DNA of 64,000 nt, taken from Clostridia bacterium (lineage in GTDB: Bacteria; Bacillota; Clostridia; Christensenellales; CAG-138). The notes under the pieces are model-generated. The model did no database searches. It was not told the DNA's origin and saw only the letters and a list, made by a program, of their open reading frames with translations. The position numbers were made by a program, and so were the translations under genes. The stretch lies in the NCBI GenBank assembly GCA_017538255.1, contig JAFYJD010000020.1, positions 17,176 through 81,175 of the forward strand, written 5' to 3'. Positions 25,824 to 34,726 of the stretch are shown here, one piece after another. The stretch's first letter is position 1. The number at the start of each line of letters is the position of its first letter.

Positions 25824-27308
25824 TTAACTGCCGGTGAACAGGCGCAAACGTTCGGAATGCGTCCGCTCGATCTTTTCGATATAGGTCGCAATATCCTTGG
25901 GGTTGGGGATGCGTTCGATGCGCTTTTCGCCCTCAAAAACGCGCTTGGTCATCGCGCCCGCGCCGCTTGACAGGATGCTGAGCGCGTCTTCCATCATATC
26001 GATATTGTAAAGGCATATTTTATCGGGAAGCGAATAGCCGACGTTCTCCATATTGCCCGCCATATACTTCTGGCGGTACATATAGTAGGGGAGCATACCG
26101 AGATCAAGGGCGCATTCCTCGCCGAGCGCGACCATCTTTTCGACCTCGGAAACGGGCGGAAGATCGTAGTTTTGAAGCCGTTCGTGCAGCCTTGACGAAC
26201 GCTTTATCGCAAGCGTGTGCACGGTCAAACAGTCGGGCGACAGATCGGCGACACGCTCGAGCGTGCGTGAAAAATCGTCGGCATTCTCGCCGGGAAGCCC
26301 CGCGATCAGGTCGGTGTTGATGGAATCGAAGCCGACTTCGCGCGCCTCGTAAAAGCATCTGACGATATCGTCCGCAGTATGGTCGCGCCCAACGAGCGCG
26401 AGCGTTTTATCGAGCATCGTCTGCGGATTTATCGAAATGCGGCTAACGCCGTTTTTCTTTAATATAATGAGTTTTTCTTTGGTTATGGTGTCGGGTCTTC
26501 CGGCTTCGACGGTGAACTCGGTTTCGGGCGAAAGCGCAAAACGCTCCGCAGCGTGGTCAAGCAGCGAGTCGAGTTCCGCTTCCGTCAGCACCGTAGGGGT
26601 GCCGCCGCCGAGGTACACCGCGCGCACGTTGAGCCCGAGCGAGGCGACAAGTTCCGCGTTGAGGGCGATATCCCTTTTGAGTGCGTCGAGATACGCGCCC
26701 ATATCGGTCTTTTTTGTGCGAAGTTCCGATGCGAACGAGCAGTATAGACAGCGCGTCCTACAGAACGGGATGCCGATATAGATATCTATATCGCGCGGAG
26801 CGATGGAGGCAAGCACGCCGCGTTGAGAAGCGTTTATGCGCCCTGCAAGAAGGAGTTTTTGCTGTGAAACGTCGAACTGCTCGACCAGCATACGCTCGGC
26901 GTTTTCTGCGCCGATGCGGTTTGTGAGTTCCCTTAAAAGGCTCGTAGGACGTATGCCGGTAAGCGATCCCCAGGGCAGGGAAGCGTTAGGGAAAGCCTGT
27001 TTCATGGCGCGGAATGCCGCTATCTTCATTGTGCGCTTTTCAAGGCGTTTGTTTTCAAGAAACGCTTCGCGCGAGGCGTTTTCATCTGCCTTTGCCGCGT
27101 CGAACACGTATTCACAGACAAAACTGCCGCGTGCGGATCGGCACTCCGCACGGGCGCAATAGCCGCCCGTATCAATAAGCAGTACGGTCAGCGCGTCGCC
27201 CGTTTCGTCGCCGCTCGGGTTAAGCACGATCTGCGGCGCGGCGACGAAAAGGCGTATGACTTCGGAAAGGTCGTTATAATAGGTTTCGCGGTTTGTAAAA
27301 AGCAGCAT
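25824..27308 (-). CDS. hemZ: HemZ-like coproporphyrinogen dehydrogenase, radical SAM
   Basis: 494 residues. A poorly conserved N-terminal region (1-160) precedes the radical SAM core with IGIPFCRTRCLYCSF (Cys-x3-Cys-x2-Cys), LGGGTPTVL and the C-terminal YYMYRQKYMAGNMENVGY typical of HemZ. The family is annotated as oxygen-independent coproporphyrinogen III oxidase acting in haem synthesis, but HemZ activity is less well established than HemN. It is last in the recJ-apt-rel-dtd-MBL-hemZ operon, 16 bases after the MBL gene. Confidence 0.92.
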   Translation of the reverse strand: MLLFTNRETYYNDLSEVIRLFVAAPQIVLNPSGDETGDALTVLLIDTGGYCARAECRSARGSFVCEYVFDAAKADENASREAFLENKRLEKRTMKIAAFRAMKQAFPNASLPWGSLTGIRPTSLLRELTNRIGAENAERMLVEQFDVSQQKLLLAGRINASQRGVLASIAPRDIDIYIGIPFCRTRCLYCSFASELRTKKTDMGAYLDALKRDIALNAELVASLGLNVRAVYLGGGTPTVLTEAELDSLLDHAAERFALSPETEFTVEAGRPDTITKEKLIILKKNGVSRISINPQTMLDKTLALVGRDHTADDIVRCFYEAREVGFDSINTDLIAGLPGENADDFSRTLERVADLSPDCLTVHTLAIKRSSRLHERLQNYDLPPVSEVEKMVALGEECALDLGMLPYYMYRQKYMAGNMENVGYSLPDKICLYNIDMMEDALSILSSGAGAMTKRVFEGEKRIERIPNPKDIATYIEKIERTHSERLRLFTGS

Positions 27309-27324
27309 AGCGATAAAAGCGGTA

Positions 27325-27972
27325 TCAGTAAATACCGCCGTTTTTCATATAGGGATTGAACTTGCGCTCATAGTCGAGCGTCGAATCCTCCTCATGTCCG
27401 GGCAAAAGCCGATAGTCGCCTTTTAAAGAGAACAGGCGGTAGAGAATGGATTCGTAGAGTTGTTCGCCGTCGCCGCCGGCAAGGTCGGTGCGACCGACGC
27501 TCAGGCGAAACAGCGTATCGCCGGTGAAGACGACCTTTTCGTTTTCGATAAGGTAGCAAACTCCGCCGGGCGTGTGTCCCGGCGTTGAGATGACGCGAAA
27601 ATCAAACCCGGCGGCGGCGAATTCGTCCCCGTCAGCAAGGCGCTTGTCGACCTCACATGGCTCAACGAACGCGCCCGCCATATACGCAAGGCTGCCTTTG
27701 CCGCCGCCGAGCGCCTCCGCGTCCGCGGAATGGATGCACACCTCGGCTCCCTCGGATTCCTTGAGTTTTTTTACGCCCATAATATGGTCAAAATGCCCGT
27801 GCGTCAACAGGATATGCGTGCATTTGAGCCCGAGTTCGCGCAGTTTTTTTATAACGGGCAGGGACGCGGCGGGATCGATGACAACGCAGGGCGTTTCTTC
27901 GACCTCGCATTCCCGATAAACGATGTATGTGTTTGTTCCGAGCGGACCTGTCGGGAGTCTGACTATGTTCAT
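27325..27972 (-). CDS. MBL-fold hydrolase (glyoxalase II-like)
   Basis: 215-residue metallo-beta-lactamase fold protein with the zinc motif LTHGHFDHIMGV, STPGHTPGG, FTGDTLFRLSVGRTDL and LPGHEEDSTL. These motifs are those of small GloB-like hydrolases; the usual substrate is a thioester such as hydroxyacylglutathione, but clostridia often lack glutathione, so the substrate is open. The place between dtd and hemZ is conserved in many clostridia. Confidence 0.88.
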   Translation of the reverse strand: MNIVRLPTGPLGTNTYIVYRECEVEETPCVVIDPAASLPVIKKLRELGLKCTHILLTHGHFDHIMGVKKLKESEGAEVCIHSADAEALGGGKGSLAYMAGAFVEPCEVDKRLADGDEFAAAGFDFRVISTPGHTPGGVCYLIENEKVVFTGDTLFRLSVGRTDLAGGDGEQLYESILYRLFSLKGDYRLLPGHEEDSTLDYERKFNPYMKNGGIY

Positions 27973-27987
27973 ATCTTCCTCTTGATT

Positions 27988-28434
27988 TTAAAAAAGTTTT
28001 TTGCTGTCGAGCAGTATCGTGACGGGACCGTCGTTGATAAGTTCGACCTGCATATCCGCACCGAACACGCCCGCTTGGGTATGGAGTTTTTCGCGGAAGC
28101 GTTCGAGGGTTTTTTCGTAGATCGGGACGGCTGTTTCGGGCGGGGCGGCGAGTATGAAACTCGGACGGTTGCCCTTGCGCGCGTCGCCGTGCAGCGTGAA
28201 CTGCGACACGACGAGCGCCGAAAGCCCGAGATCAAGCGCGGAGAGGTTCATCTTGCCCTCGCCGTCCTCGAATATGCGCAGCTGCGTACATTTTTTGATG
28301 ATGTAGTCGATATCAGCGTCGCAGTCGTCCGCTTCGATGCCGACGAGCACCAGAAGCCCAGCGTCTATCGCGCCGACGGTATTGCCGTCGATCCTCACAC
28401 TCGCTTTTTTAACTCTCTGTACAACGGCACGCAT
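27988..28434 (-). CDS. dtd: D-aminoacyl-tRNA deacylase
   Basis: 148 residues. Removes D-amino acids (and Gly from tRNA-Ala) wrongly loaded on tRNA. The family motifs SQFTLHGDARKGNRPSF (SQFTL) and a C-terminal LINDGPVTI (NxGPVT) are present. The start overlaps the rel stop by one base (TGATG), so translation is coupled. Confidence 0.95.
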   Translation of the reverse strand: MRAVVQRVKKASVRIDGNTVGAIDAGLLVLVGIEADDCDADIDYIIKKCTQLRIFEDGEGKMNLSALDLGLSALVVSQFTLHGDARKGNRPSFILAAPPETAVPIYEKTLERFREKLHTQAGVFGADMQVELINDGPVTILLDSKKLF

Positions 28435-30605
28435 CAGGTCAAAGTCCTCGTTACTTCGTGTACTCCCTCAATCTTCATGAGGTTTTTCTGAATATTGTCA
28501 AGATGTTTGACGTTTTTAACGTCGAAACTCATCGAAACATCCACGCCGCGTCCGTCGTCCGTGGTCTTGGCGTTGAGTTTGCGCATATTTATGTTGAGAT
28601 TAAGCAGCAGCATAGTGATATCCGCCATAAGTCCCGGGCGCTCGCTTCCGATTATATGCACGGAAACGGGGAACTTGGTGCTGTCTTCATCCGCCCAGCC
28701 GACGCCTATTATGCGCTCCGCATCCTCTTTGAGCGCGGCGGCGTTCGGGCAGTTTTCGCTGTGGATGGAAACGCCCCTGCCCCTTGTGATGTAGCCGAAT
28801 ATCTTGTCGCCGGGGAGCGGGGAACAGCAATGGGCAAAGCGCACAACCATATTTGCTTCGCCCTTGACGATGACGGCGCGGCCGTCCGCGTCAAAACTCT
28901 TGGCGGGGGTCTCCTCGGCGGAATTGAGTTTGTCGATCAGTTCGGTCTCACGACGCGCCTTGCGGTGCGCTTCCATAAGCTTGTTGAGCACCTGACCCGT
29001 CGTCAATCCGCCGTAGCCTATCGCCGCGAGCACGTCGTCGAAATCGTTCATATTCAGCCTTGAGAGTATCTGCGAAACATACTCCGGTTTGCTGATCTCG
29101 GACAGTTTCTGCCCCTGACGGCGCGACGCTTCGGAGAGCATATCGCGGCCCCTTGCGATGTTTTCGTCCCTGTTGGCCTTTTTGAACCATTGCTTGATGC
29201 GGTTTTTGGCCTGCGAGGTCTTGACGAAATTGAGCCAGTCGCGGCTCGGCGAAGCCTGCGGGCTTGTGGTTATCTCAACAACATCGTGTGTTTTGAGTTT
29301 GTAATCGAGTTTGACCGGCACGCCGTTGACCTTGGCGTGCTGGGTATGGTCGCCGACGTTGGAATGGATCCTGTACGCAAAATCCACGGGCGTCGAGCCG
29401 ACGGGCAGATCGAATATCTCGCCGTTCGGCGTGAGGACGAACACATAGTCCGTAAAGAAGTCGTGGCGCACATTGTCGATGTATTCAACGGAAGAACTGG
29501 CGTCGGAATCGTAGTCCACAAGTTGGTGGAGCCATTCGAGTTTTTTGTCGAGGTCGTCCTGCTTGCTGCGGCCCTCTTTGTACATCCAATGCGCCGCGAT
29601 GCCGTACTCAGCCATACGATGCATCTCCTGCGTGCGGATCTGCACTTCAAACGGCATACCGAGGTCGCTGAACAGCGTCGTATGCAGCGAGCGGTACATA
29701 TTGGTTTTGGGCATCGCGATATAGTCTTTAAATCTGCCGGGAACAGGGCGCCAGAGCGAATGGATTATGCCGAGCGCACCGTAGCAGTCCTTTAAATTAT
29801 CCACGATAACGCGCAGGGCAACAAGGTCGTAGAGTTCGTTGAGCCCAACCTTTTTTATGTTGAGTTTGCGGTATATGCTGTAGATATGCTTTCTTCGACC
29901 GCTGATCTCCGCCTTTATGCCCGCTTCGTTGAGCGCGGTTTCGATGCGGTGCATCGCGGTTTTGAGAAGCGACATACGCTCCTCCTGTTTGGGCTCGATC
30001 AGCGATTGGAGCCGCCTGCATTCCTCCGGCATAAGGTAGCCGAACGAGAGATCCTCGAGTTCGACCTTGATCGCTCCCATACCGAAGCGGTCGGCAAGCG
30101 GCGCGTAAACATCCATCGTTTCTTTTGCTTTTCGGACCTGCTTTTCGCGGCTGCAATAGCCGAGCGTGCGCATATTGTGAAGCCTGTCGGCAAGTTTTAT
30201 GATAACGACGCGGATATCGTTTGCGATCGCAAGAAACATCTTGCGAAGATTCTCCGCCTGCCTGTCCTCGCGCGACAGCATCTGCGTCAGGTTGGTGTTG
30301 GTCAGTTTGGTAACGCCGTCCACCATTCGGGCGATATCCTTGCCGAACATCGAATTTATCTGCTCGATCGTAACGTTCATACCGTCCTCGATCGTGTCGT
30401 GCAGTATGCCGGCGATGATTGTATCAGCGTCCATCTCCATATCAAAAAGGATGATGGCGACGGCTTCGGGGTGCACATAGTAAGGCTCAAGCGACTCGCG
30501 CTTCTGCCCGTCGTGTATCTCGCGCGCGAACCGCTCCGCTTTTTTGAGAAGTTCGACCTTCTCGGGCGGGAACTTTTTTTCGCAAAGCGATATAAGTCTG
30601 TCCAT
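28434..30605 (-). CDS. rel: Bifunctional (p)ppGpp synthetase/hydrolase Rel
   Basis: 723 residues from the ATG behind AAAGGAGGTG. Order: HD hydrolase domain (YVHPEAVA, ILHDTIED, both intact), synthetase (RFKDYIAMPKTNMYRSLHTT and FEVQIRTQEMH), TGS domain (VFVLTPNGEIFDLP), a helical/zinc-finger region with AHCCSPLPGD, and a C-terminal ACT domain. The RFKD motif is that of bifunctional enzymes. It senses uncharged tRNA on the ribosome and sets the stringent response. The order recJ-apt-rel-dtd is the standard Bacillota arrangement. Confidence 0.97.
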   Translation of the reverse strand: MDRLISLCEKKFPPEKVELLKKAERFAREIHDGQKRESLEPYYVHPEAVAIILFDMEMDADTIIAGILHDTIEDGMNVTIEQINSMFGKDIARMVDGVTKLTNTNLTQMLSREDRQAENLRKMFLAIANDIRVVIIKLADRLHNMRTLGYCSREKQVRKAKETMDVYAPLADRFGMGAIKVELEDLSFGYLMPEECRRLQSLIEPKQEERMSLLKTAMHRIETALNEAGIKAEISGRRKHIYSIYRKLNIKKVGLNELYDLVALRVIVDNLKDCYGALGIIHSLWRPVPGRFKDYIAMPKTNMYRSLHTTLFSDLGMPFEVQIRTQEMHRMAEYGIAAHWMYKEGRSKQDDLDKKLEWLHQLVDYDSDASSSVEYIDNVRHDFFTDYVFVLTPNGEIFDLPVGSTPVDFAYRIHSNVGDHTQHAKVNGVPVKLDYKLKTHDVVEITTSPQASPSRDWLNFVKTSQAKNRIKQWFKKANRDENIARGRDMLSEASRRQGQKLSEISKPEYVSQILSRLNMNDFDDVLAAIGYGGLTTGQVLNKLMEAHRKARRETELIDKLNSAEETPAKSFDADGRAVIVKGEANMVVRFAHCCSPLPGDKIFGYITRGRGVSIHSENCPNAAALKEDAERIIGVGWADEDSTKFPVSVHIIGSERPGLMADITMLLLNLNINMRKLNAKTTDDGRGVDVSMSFDVKNVKHLDNIQKNLMKIEGVHEVTRTLT

Positions 30606-30689
30606 TCTGTGCACCTCCTTTTCGGATTTTGGGAAACGCAAAGCGCCCATAAATAAGCGTGTTATCTATCGGCGCGAAAGGGTTTTGCA

Positions 30690-31214
30690 TCAGTATGCGA
30701 TGGCGGTTATTATCTTGACACCGTCGAGTTTTTCACGGCCGTCAAGGTCCTTGAGTTCGATCGCGAACGCGGCCGCAACGACCTCGGCGCCCATATTCTC
30801 AACGAGTTTCGCAGTTGCCGCGGCGGTGCCGCCCGTGGCGAGCAGGTCGTCGACTATCGCAACGCGCTGACCGGGCTCGATCGCGTCGGTATGTATCTCG
30901 AGGCAGTCGGAGCCGTATTCAAGGCCATATTCGATCTTGCTGACGGCGCAGGGGAGTTTGCCGGGCTTGCGCGCAAGCACGAATCCCGCGCCAAGCGCGT
31001 AGGCGACGGCGGAACCGATCACAAAACCCCTCGCCTCGGGCCCGATAACTATATCGATATCGAGCGGGCGAAGTTCGTCCGCGAGCGTGTTTATCAGCGA
31101 GGTGTAGGCCTCGGGGTTTTTGACAAGCGTGGTAATATCACGAAAAAGTATGCCCTCATGCGGAAAGTCGGGTATACTGCGGATTGTGGATTTGAGTTGC
31201 TCCTCTTTCATCAT
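30690..31214 (-). CDS. apt: Adenine phosphoribosyltransferase
   Basis: About 174 residues; salvages adenine with PRPP to AMP. The PRPP loop VAIVDDLLATGGTAAATAKL and the N-terminal IPDFPHEGILFRDIT are diagnostic. Two adjacent ATG codons are possible; 31214 sits seven bases after GGAGG and is preferred over 31211. It follows recJ by 13 bases. Confidence 0.96.
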   Translation of the reverse strand: MMKEEQLKSTIRSIPDFPHEGILFRDITTLVKNPEAYTSLINTLADELRPLDIDIVIGPEARGFVIGSAVAYALGAGFVLARKPGKLPCAVSKIEYGLEYGSDCLEIHTDAIEPGQRVAIVDDLLATGGTAAATAKLVENMGAEVVAAAFAIELKDLDGREKLDGVKIITAIAY

Positions 31215-31227
31215 AGGGATGCCTCCG

Positions 31228-33651
31228 TTAGTTTTTGCTTTCGTTTTTGAGCGTGCGCACCAACTGATACAACCTGCTGTTGCCAAGACAGCGGGGCGTG
31301 GTGTCGCCTATAGAGAGTGAATCGTTTTGGTTGAATACGATAAAGCCGAGTTCAACGAAGACCCTGAGCGCAAAGCGCACGCGGTACTTCGGAGTTTTGA
31401 GCCCGTCCGAGAGCCTGAAAGCAAGTTCGTCGAAGGATATGCTTGCGGAGGAGAGCTGCGACATCGCGCCGCGGTAGCACTCGACCATAAACTCGCGCTC
31501 GGTGATGAATCTTGACGCGACTGACGCATATGCGTGTCCGCTCACGGCGCCTAAGGATGAAAGGAATATTTCGGAAGCGCTCATCCTGCGGCTTATCGCG
31601 TCGACAAGTCCGTTAGTCGGGGGCTCGTCGACGATGACGATGGTGGAAAACCCGCTCTCGGGCAGGGCGTTCACGATCGGGGCTATGACGAGCGTATTGT
31701 CGCAAACGGGGCTCTTGTGCGGTGCGCCGAAGCAGATGTCTACGTTCAGCCCGTTTTTAAGGATCGACTCTATCGCGAGTTTTGCGCCCTCGGGTGAAAA
31801 CGCCATCGCGGCAACGCCCGAAATACGGCTCTTGAATATGCTTTCAAGCGGGGCAAGGGCCGGAGTGGGCTTCAAAACATCCGGCTCATCCGTATAACAG
31901 ACTGAATTGTCCGTAAGCGCTTCCGCGAAGTTCCATTCGCCCTTTTCGAGGAATGCGTCTATATCGCTCGGGGGCTCGGACTGCGCCCAGCGTATGCGAA
32001 GCTGCAGCCGTTCGTTGCCGCACCATTTGTTTATCATCGGGGTGTAGAGGATATCGAGTTTGTCCGCAGTTAAAAGTTCGTTGAAAAACGCGGAGGAACT
32101 GAACCAGACCGCCTCGAAGCAGTCCGCGCCGCGCCTTACTTCCATACGGGTGTGCTGGGAATCGCAGCCGAAACGGCGAAGTTTGGACGCTTCAACGCCC
32201 GCGGTGCGGAATACGGGCGAAGGATTGCATTCTCCGAAAGGCGCGAGCAGGGAAAGTTCGTTTATAAGTTCGGCGCTGACTTCGCCGAGGGGTATCTCGA
32301 ATTCATATTCGTTGCGCGGTATGAACGCGTCGGACGGCACGGTCGATCTGAGATGCTCGTTGAGCCGCTCGCGGAACTCGTCCAGCCTTTCGTGCTCCAT
32401 AGTTATGCCGGCGGCTTTCGCGTGGCCGCCGAAGCGCAGAAAGCAGTCCTTGACGGCGGTGAACGCGTCGTGGATGTTGATGCCGTCCATCGAACGTGCG
32501 GAGCCTTTCAGTTTGCCGCCCGATTCGCAGAACAGCACCGTCGGGCGGTGGAACATATCAAGAAGGCGCGACGCCGCGACGCCTACAACGCCGCCCGCCC
32601 ATTTGGGGTTGCAGAGCACGATCGCCCGCGTTTCGGACAGATCCTGCCCGCGGAGCATGGAAAGTGCGTCCTCGAGGATGTCCGCTTCTTCCTTTTGGCG
32701 AAGTTCGTTAAAGCGGTTCATCTCGGCGATCAGCGAGTCTATCTCGGCGTCGTCGTTTGAAAGAAAGAGTTCAACGGAGATGGAAGCGTCGCTCATCCTG
32801 CCGGGCGCGTTGAGGCGCGGGGCGACGTTGAAACTGAGATTGCAGGCGGTGTAGGGTTTTTGAAGCGTGGGAAGGCTTTCAAGAAGCCGTTTGAGTCCGC
32901 GGCAGCAGTTGTCGCCGTTCATCGCGTCAAGAGCGAGTTTTGTCAGCACGCGGTTTTCATCAAGAAGCGGAACGACGTCCGCGACAGAGGCAAGCCCCGC
33001 AAGGGATATGTATTTCATAGCGCCGTCAAGCCCGCAGAGCGCGTGCAGCAGTTTGAACGCGGTGCCTGCGCCGCAGAGTTTGGATTCGGCGGGATATCGG
33101 CTCCCGGGAACTGTATGGCTCACGACGGCGGTGCACTCGGGCATATTCTCGGGCGGGATATGATGGTCGGTTACGATGACGTCCATCCCGAGTTCGCCGC
33201 AGCGGCGTATCTCGTTTGCGGCGGAGATGCCGTTGTCGACGGTGATGATGAGCTGAACGCCGCTTTCGTAAAGGCGCACGATCGCCGCTTCGGTCATCCC
33301 GTAGCCCTCCTCGCTTCGGGAGGGGATATGGTAGATAACGTCCGCGCCGACGGAACGGAAATAGTCGGTCAGCATCGCGGTAGAGCAGATGCCGTCGACG
33401 TCGTAGTCGCCGAATATGCAGATCTTTTCGCCGTTTTTGAGAGCGGAGTTGATGCGCTCGACGGCCTTGTCCATATCGTTGAGCAGGAACGGGTCATGGA
33501 ATCGGCTTGCGTTCGGTTCGAGAAAGCGGGCGATCTGCTCGTCGGAAACAACGCCGCGCGCGCGCAGGGCTTTCGTGATGATGGGGGAAAGCCCGAGCCT
33601 GCCGCCGACGCCGTCGTCGGAGTATAGCCTTGATTTTTTGTAGATGACCAA
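31228..33651 (-). CDS. recJ: Single-stranded-DNA exonuclease RecJ
   Basis: 807 residues, longer than the ~570 of E. coli RecJ because of a C-terminal extension from about residue 570, as in other Bacillota. DHH-family motifs: CIFGDYDVDGICSTAML, VTDHHIPPE, and the DHHA1 region with FGGHAKAAG. The 5'-3' nuclease acts in recombination and repair. The best start is a TTG at 33651 with GAGG eight bases upstream. First gene of the recJ-apt-rel-dtd-MBL-hemZ operon. Confidence 0.95.
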   Translation of the reverse strand: MVIYKKSRLYSDDGVGGRLGLSPIITKALRARGVVSDEQIARFLEPNASRFHDPFLLNDMDKAVERINSALKNGEKICIFGDYDVDGICSTAMLTDYFRSVGADVIYHIPSRSEEGYGMTEAAIVRLYESGVQLIITVDNGISAANEIRRCGELGMDVIVTDHHIPPENMPECTAVVSHTVPGSRYPAESKLCGAGTAFKLLHALCGLDGAMKYISLAGLASVADVVPLLDENRVLTKLALDAMNGDNCCRGLKRLLESLPTLQKPYTACNLSFNVAPRLNAPGRMSDASISVELFLSNDDAEIDSLIAEMNRFNELRQKEEADILEDALSMLRGQDLSETRAIVLCNPKWAGGVVGVAASRLLDMFHRPTVLFCESGGKLKGSARSMDGINIHDAFTAVKDCFLRFGGHAKAAGITMEHERLDEFRERLNEHLRSTVPSDAFIPRNEYEFEIPLGEVSAELINELSLLAPFGECNPSPVFRTAGVEASKLRRFGCDSQHTRMEVRRGADCFEAVWFSSSAFFNELLTADKLDILYTPMINKWCGNERLQLRIRWAQSEPPSDIDAFLEKGEWNFAEALTDNSVCYTDEPDVLKPTPALAPLESIFKSRISGVAAMAFSPEGAKLAIESILKNGLNVDICFGAPHKSPVCDNTLVIAPIVNALPESGFSTIVIVDEPPTNGLVDAISRRMSASEIFLSSLGAVSGHAYASVASRFITEREFMVECYRGAMSQLSSASISFDELAFRLSDGLKTPKYRVRFALRVFVELGFIVFNQNDSLSIGDTTPRCLGNSRLYQLVRTLKNESKN

Positions 33652-33706
33652 CTTCCGTACCTCGCTTTGCGGGAATCTGAGTCCCGAGCAACATTTATAC
33701 AGAATA

Positions 33707-33736
33707 ATTATACTACATCAAGGCTATGCTAATCAA
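33707..33736 (-). promoter_or_regulatory. Promoter of the recJ operon
   Basis: Minus strand TTGATT (33731-33736), 18 bases, TATAAT (33707-33712). Confidence 0.6.
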
Positions 33737-33786
33737 CCCCGAAGCGCAATAAAATGATATAGTTTTATGATATTTTCACCGCAGCA

Positions 33787-34164
33787 CTACCTTGAAAGGC
33801 TGCGTATTATGCCGCCGATCATACCCGCGAAAGCGCACATACAAGCGTCGATGAGGTTTGCCTGCGTCAGCGCGATCCCGCCGGAGAGCAGACCGAATAC
33901 CGCGGTCGTTATCACGATATAGCAGAGCCCCGCCAACGCGCCGAAGACGAAACGCAGTTTTTCAAAGCGGCCCGTCCCCAAAAGCGCGGCGGCGAGGGCG
34001 CATACGGATTTGATGATAGGGTTGATGTAGGGCACGCTTTCAAAACCGAGCGCCTGCTTTTGAAGCAGGAGCGCGGTCAGGGCAACGAGCGCGGTGCTGA
34101 GTACGATCGCTGCCAAAACGCCGAAAACGATGCCGAGATACGGGTTTTTCTTTGATGCGGTCAT
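33787..34164 (-). CDS. TIGR04086-like membrane protein
   Basis: 125 residues with four predicted membrane helices; ATG at 34164 behind AAAGGAT. Size, helix pattern and position next to yajC fit the uncharacterised clostridial TIGR04086 family. A terminator separates it from yajC, so it may have its own promoter. No function is known. Confidence 0.7.
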   Translation of the reverse strand: MTASKKNPYLGIVFGVLAAIVLSTALVALTALLLQKQALGFESVPYINPIIKSVCALAAALLGTGRFEKLRFVFGALAGLCYIVITTAVFGLLSGGIALTQANLIDACMCAFAGMIGGIIRSLSR

Positions 34165-34242
34165 AGTTTCATCCTTTCGTTCGGCGGCGATTGACGCCAC
34201 CCTTGTCTATGATACTATGCCGGAGGGCGCGGCAAAATGAAC

Positions 34243-34271
34243 AAAAAAACGCCCGACACTCGGGTCGGGCG
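34243..34271 (-). terminator. Terminator after yajC
   Basis: Stem 34250-34257 with 34264-34271 followed on the minus strand by T7. Confidence 0.85.
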
Positions 34272-34284
34272 GAAAAAACCGGGA

Positions 34285-34632
34285 TTATTTTTTCTCGGTA
34301 TCAACGATGCTTCCGTCGAGAGTTGCTTCAACGGGTGCGTTCTCGATGCTGGCGATCGCCTGCTTTGAAAAAACCAGGCGCGCCTTATCGGGGCCTACGC
34401 TGACGAAAACGACGTCGTCCTTAACGTTGGTGATGGTGCCGAAGATACCGCCGATGGTGCGGACGCGGGTGCCGGGCTTGAGTTCGTCGATCATCGACTG
34501 ATACTTTTGCTGGCGCTTTTTGTTGCTCCTTGAGGAGAAGATGAACATCGCGATAAGCGCGACGAGCATTATGATGATAATGCCCCACTGAGCAAAGAAT
34601 TGCGAAAGACCTGATGCGAAATTACTGTCCAT
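34285..34632 (-). CDS. yajC: Preprotein translocase accessory subunit YajC
   Basis: 115 residues: one N-terminal membrane helix followed by SRSNKKRQQKYQSMIDELKPG and an RTIGGIFGTITNV beta domain, as in YajC of the SecDF-YajC complex. secD and secF, which usually follow, are not here; the next gene is the TIGR04086-like protein. The gene appears monocistronic, with its own promoter and terminator. Confidence 0.93.
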   Translation of the reverse strand: MDSNFASGLSQFFAQWGIIIIMLVALIAMFIFSSRSNKKRQQKYQSMIDELKPGTRVRTIGGIFGTITNVKDDVVFVSVGPDKARLVFSKQAIASIENAPVEATLDGSIVDTEKK

Positions 34633-34679
34633 AGTTATTACCTTTCTGTCTGCGGCGGTTTGCGCCGGAACTATGCCTA

Positions 34680-34708
34680 ATCATAATGCAAAACGGCGAT
34701 TTTGTCAA
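34680..34708 (-). promoter_or_regulatory. Promoter of yajC
   Basis: Minus strand TTGACA (34703-34708), 17 bases, TATGAT (34680-34685). Confidence 0.65.
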
Positions 34709-34726
34709 GAGCGGGGCGGCAAAAAA

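Noticed and set aside
25746..25824. AT-rich gap before the flavodiiron gene as a possible origin or riboswitch
   Set aside because: Only a TATAAT and ordinary AT-rich sequence are visible; no iterons, DnaA-box cluster or conserved aptamer seen.
32152..33627. Long open frames antisense to recJ and similar frames opposite other genes
   Set aside because: They lack SD sites and protein-like composition and mirror the codon bias of the real genes on the other strand.
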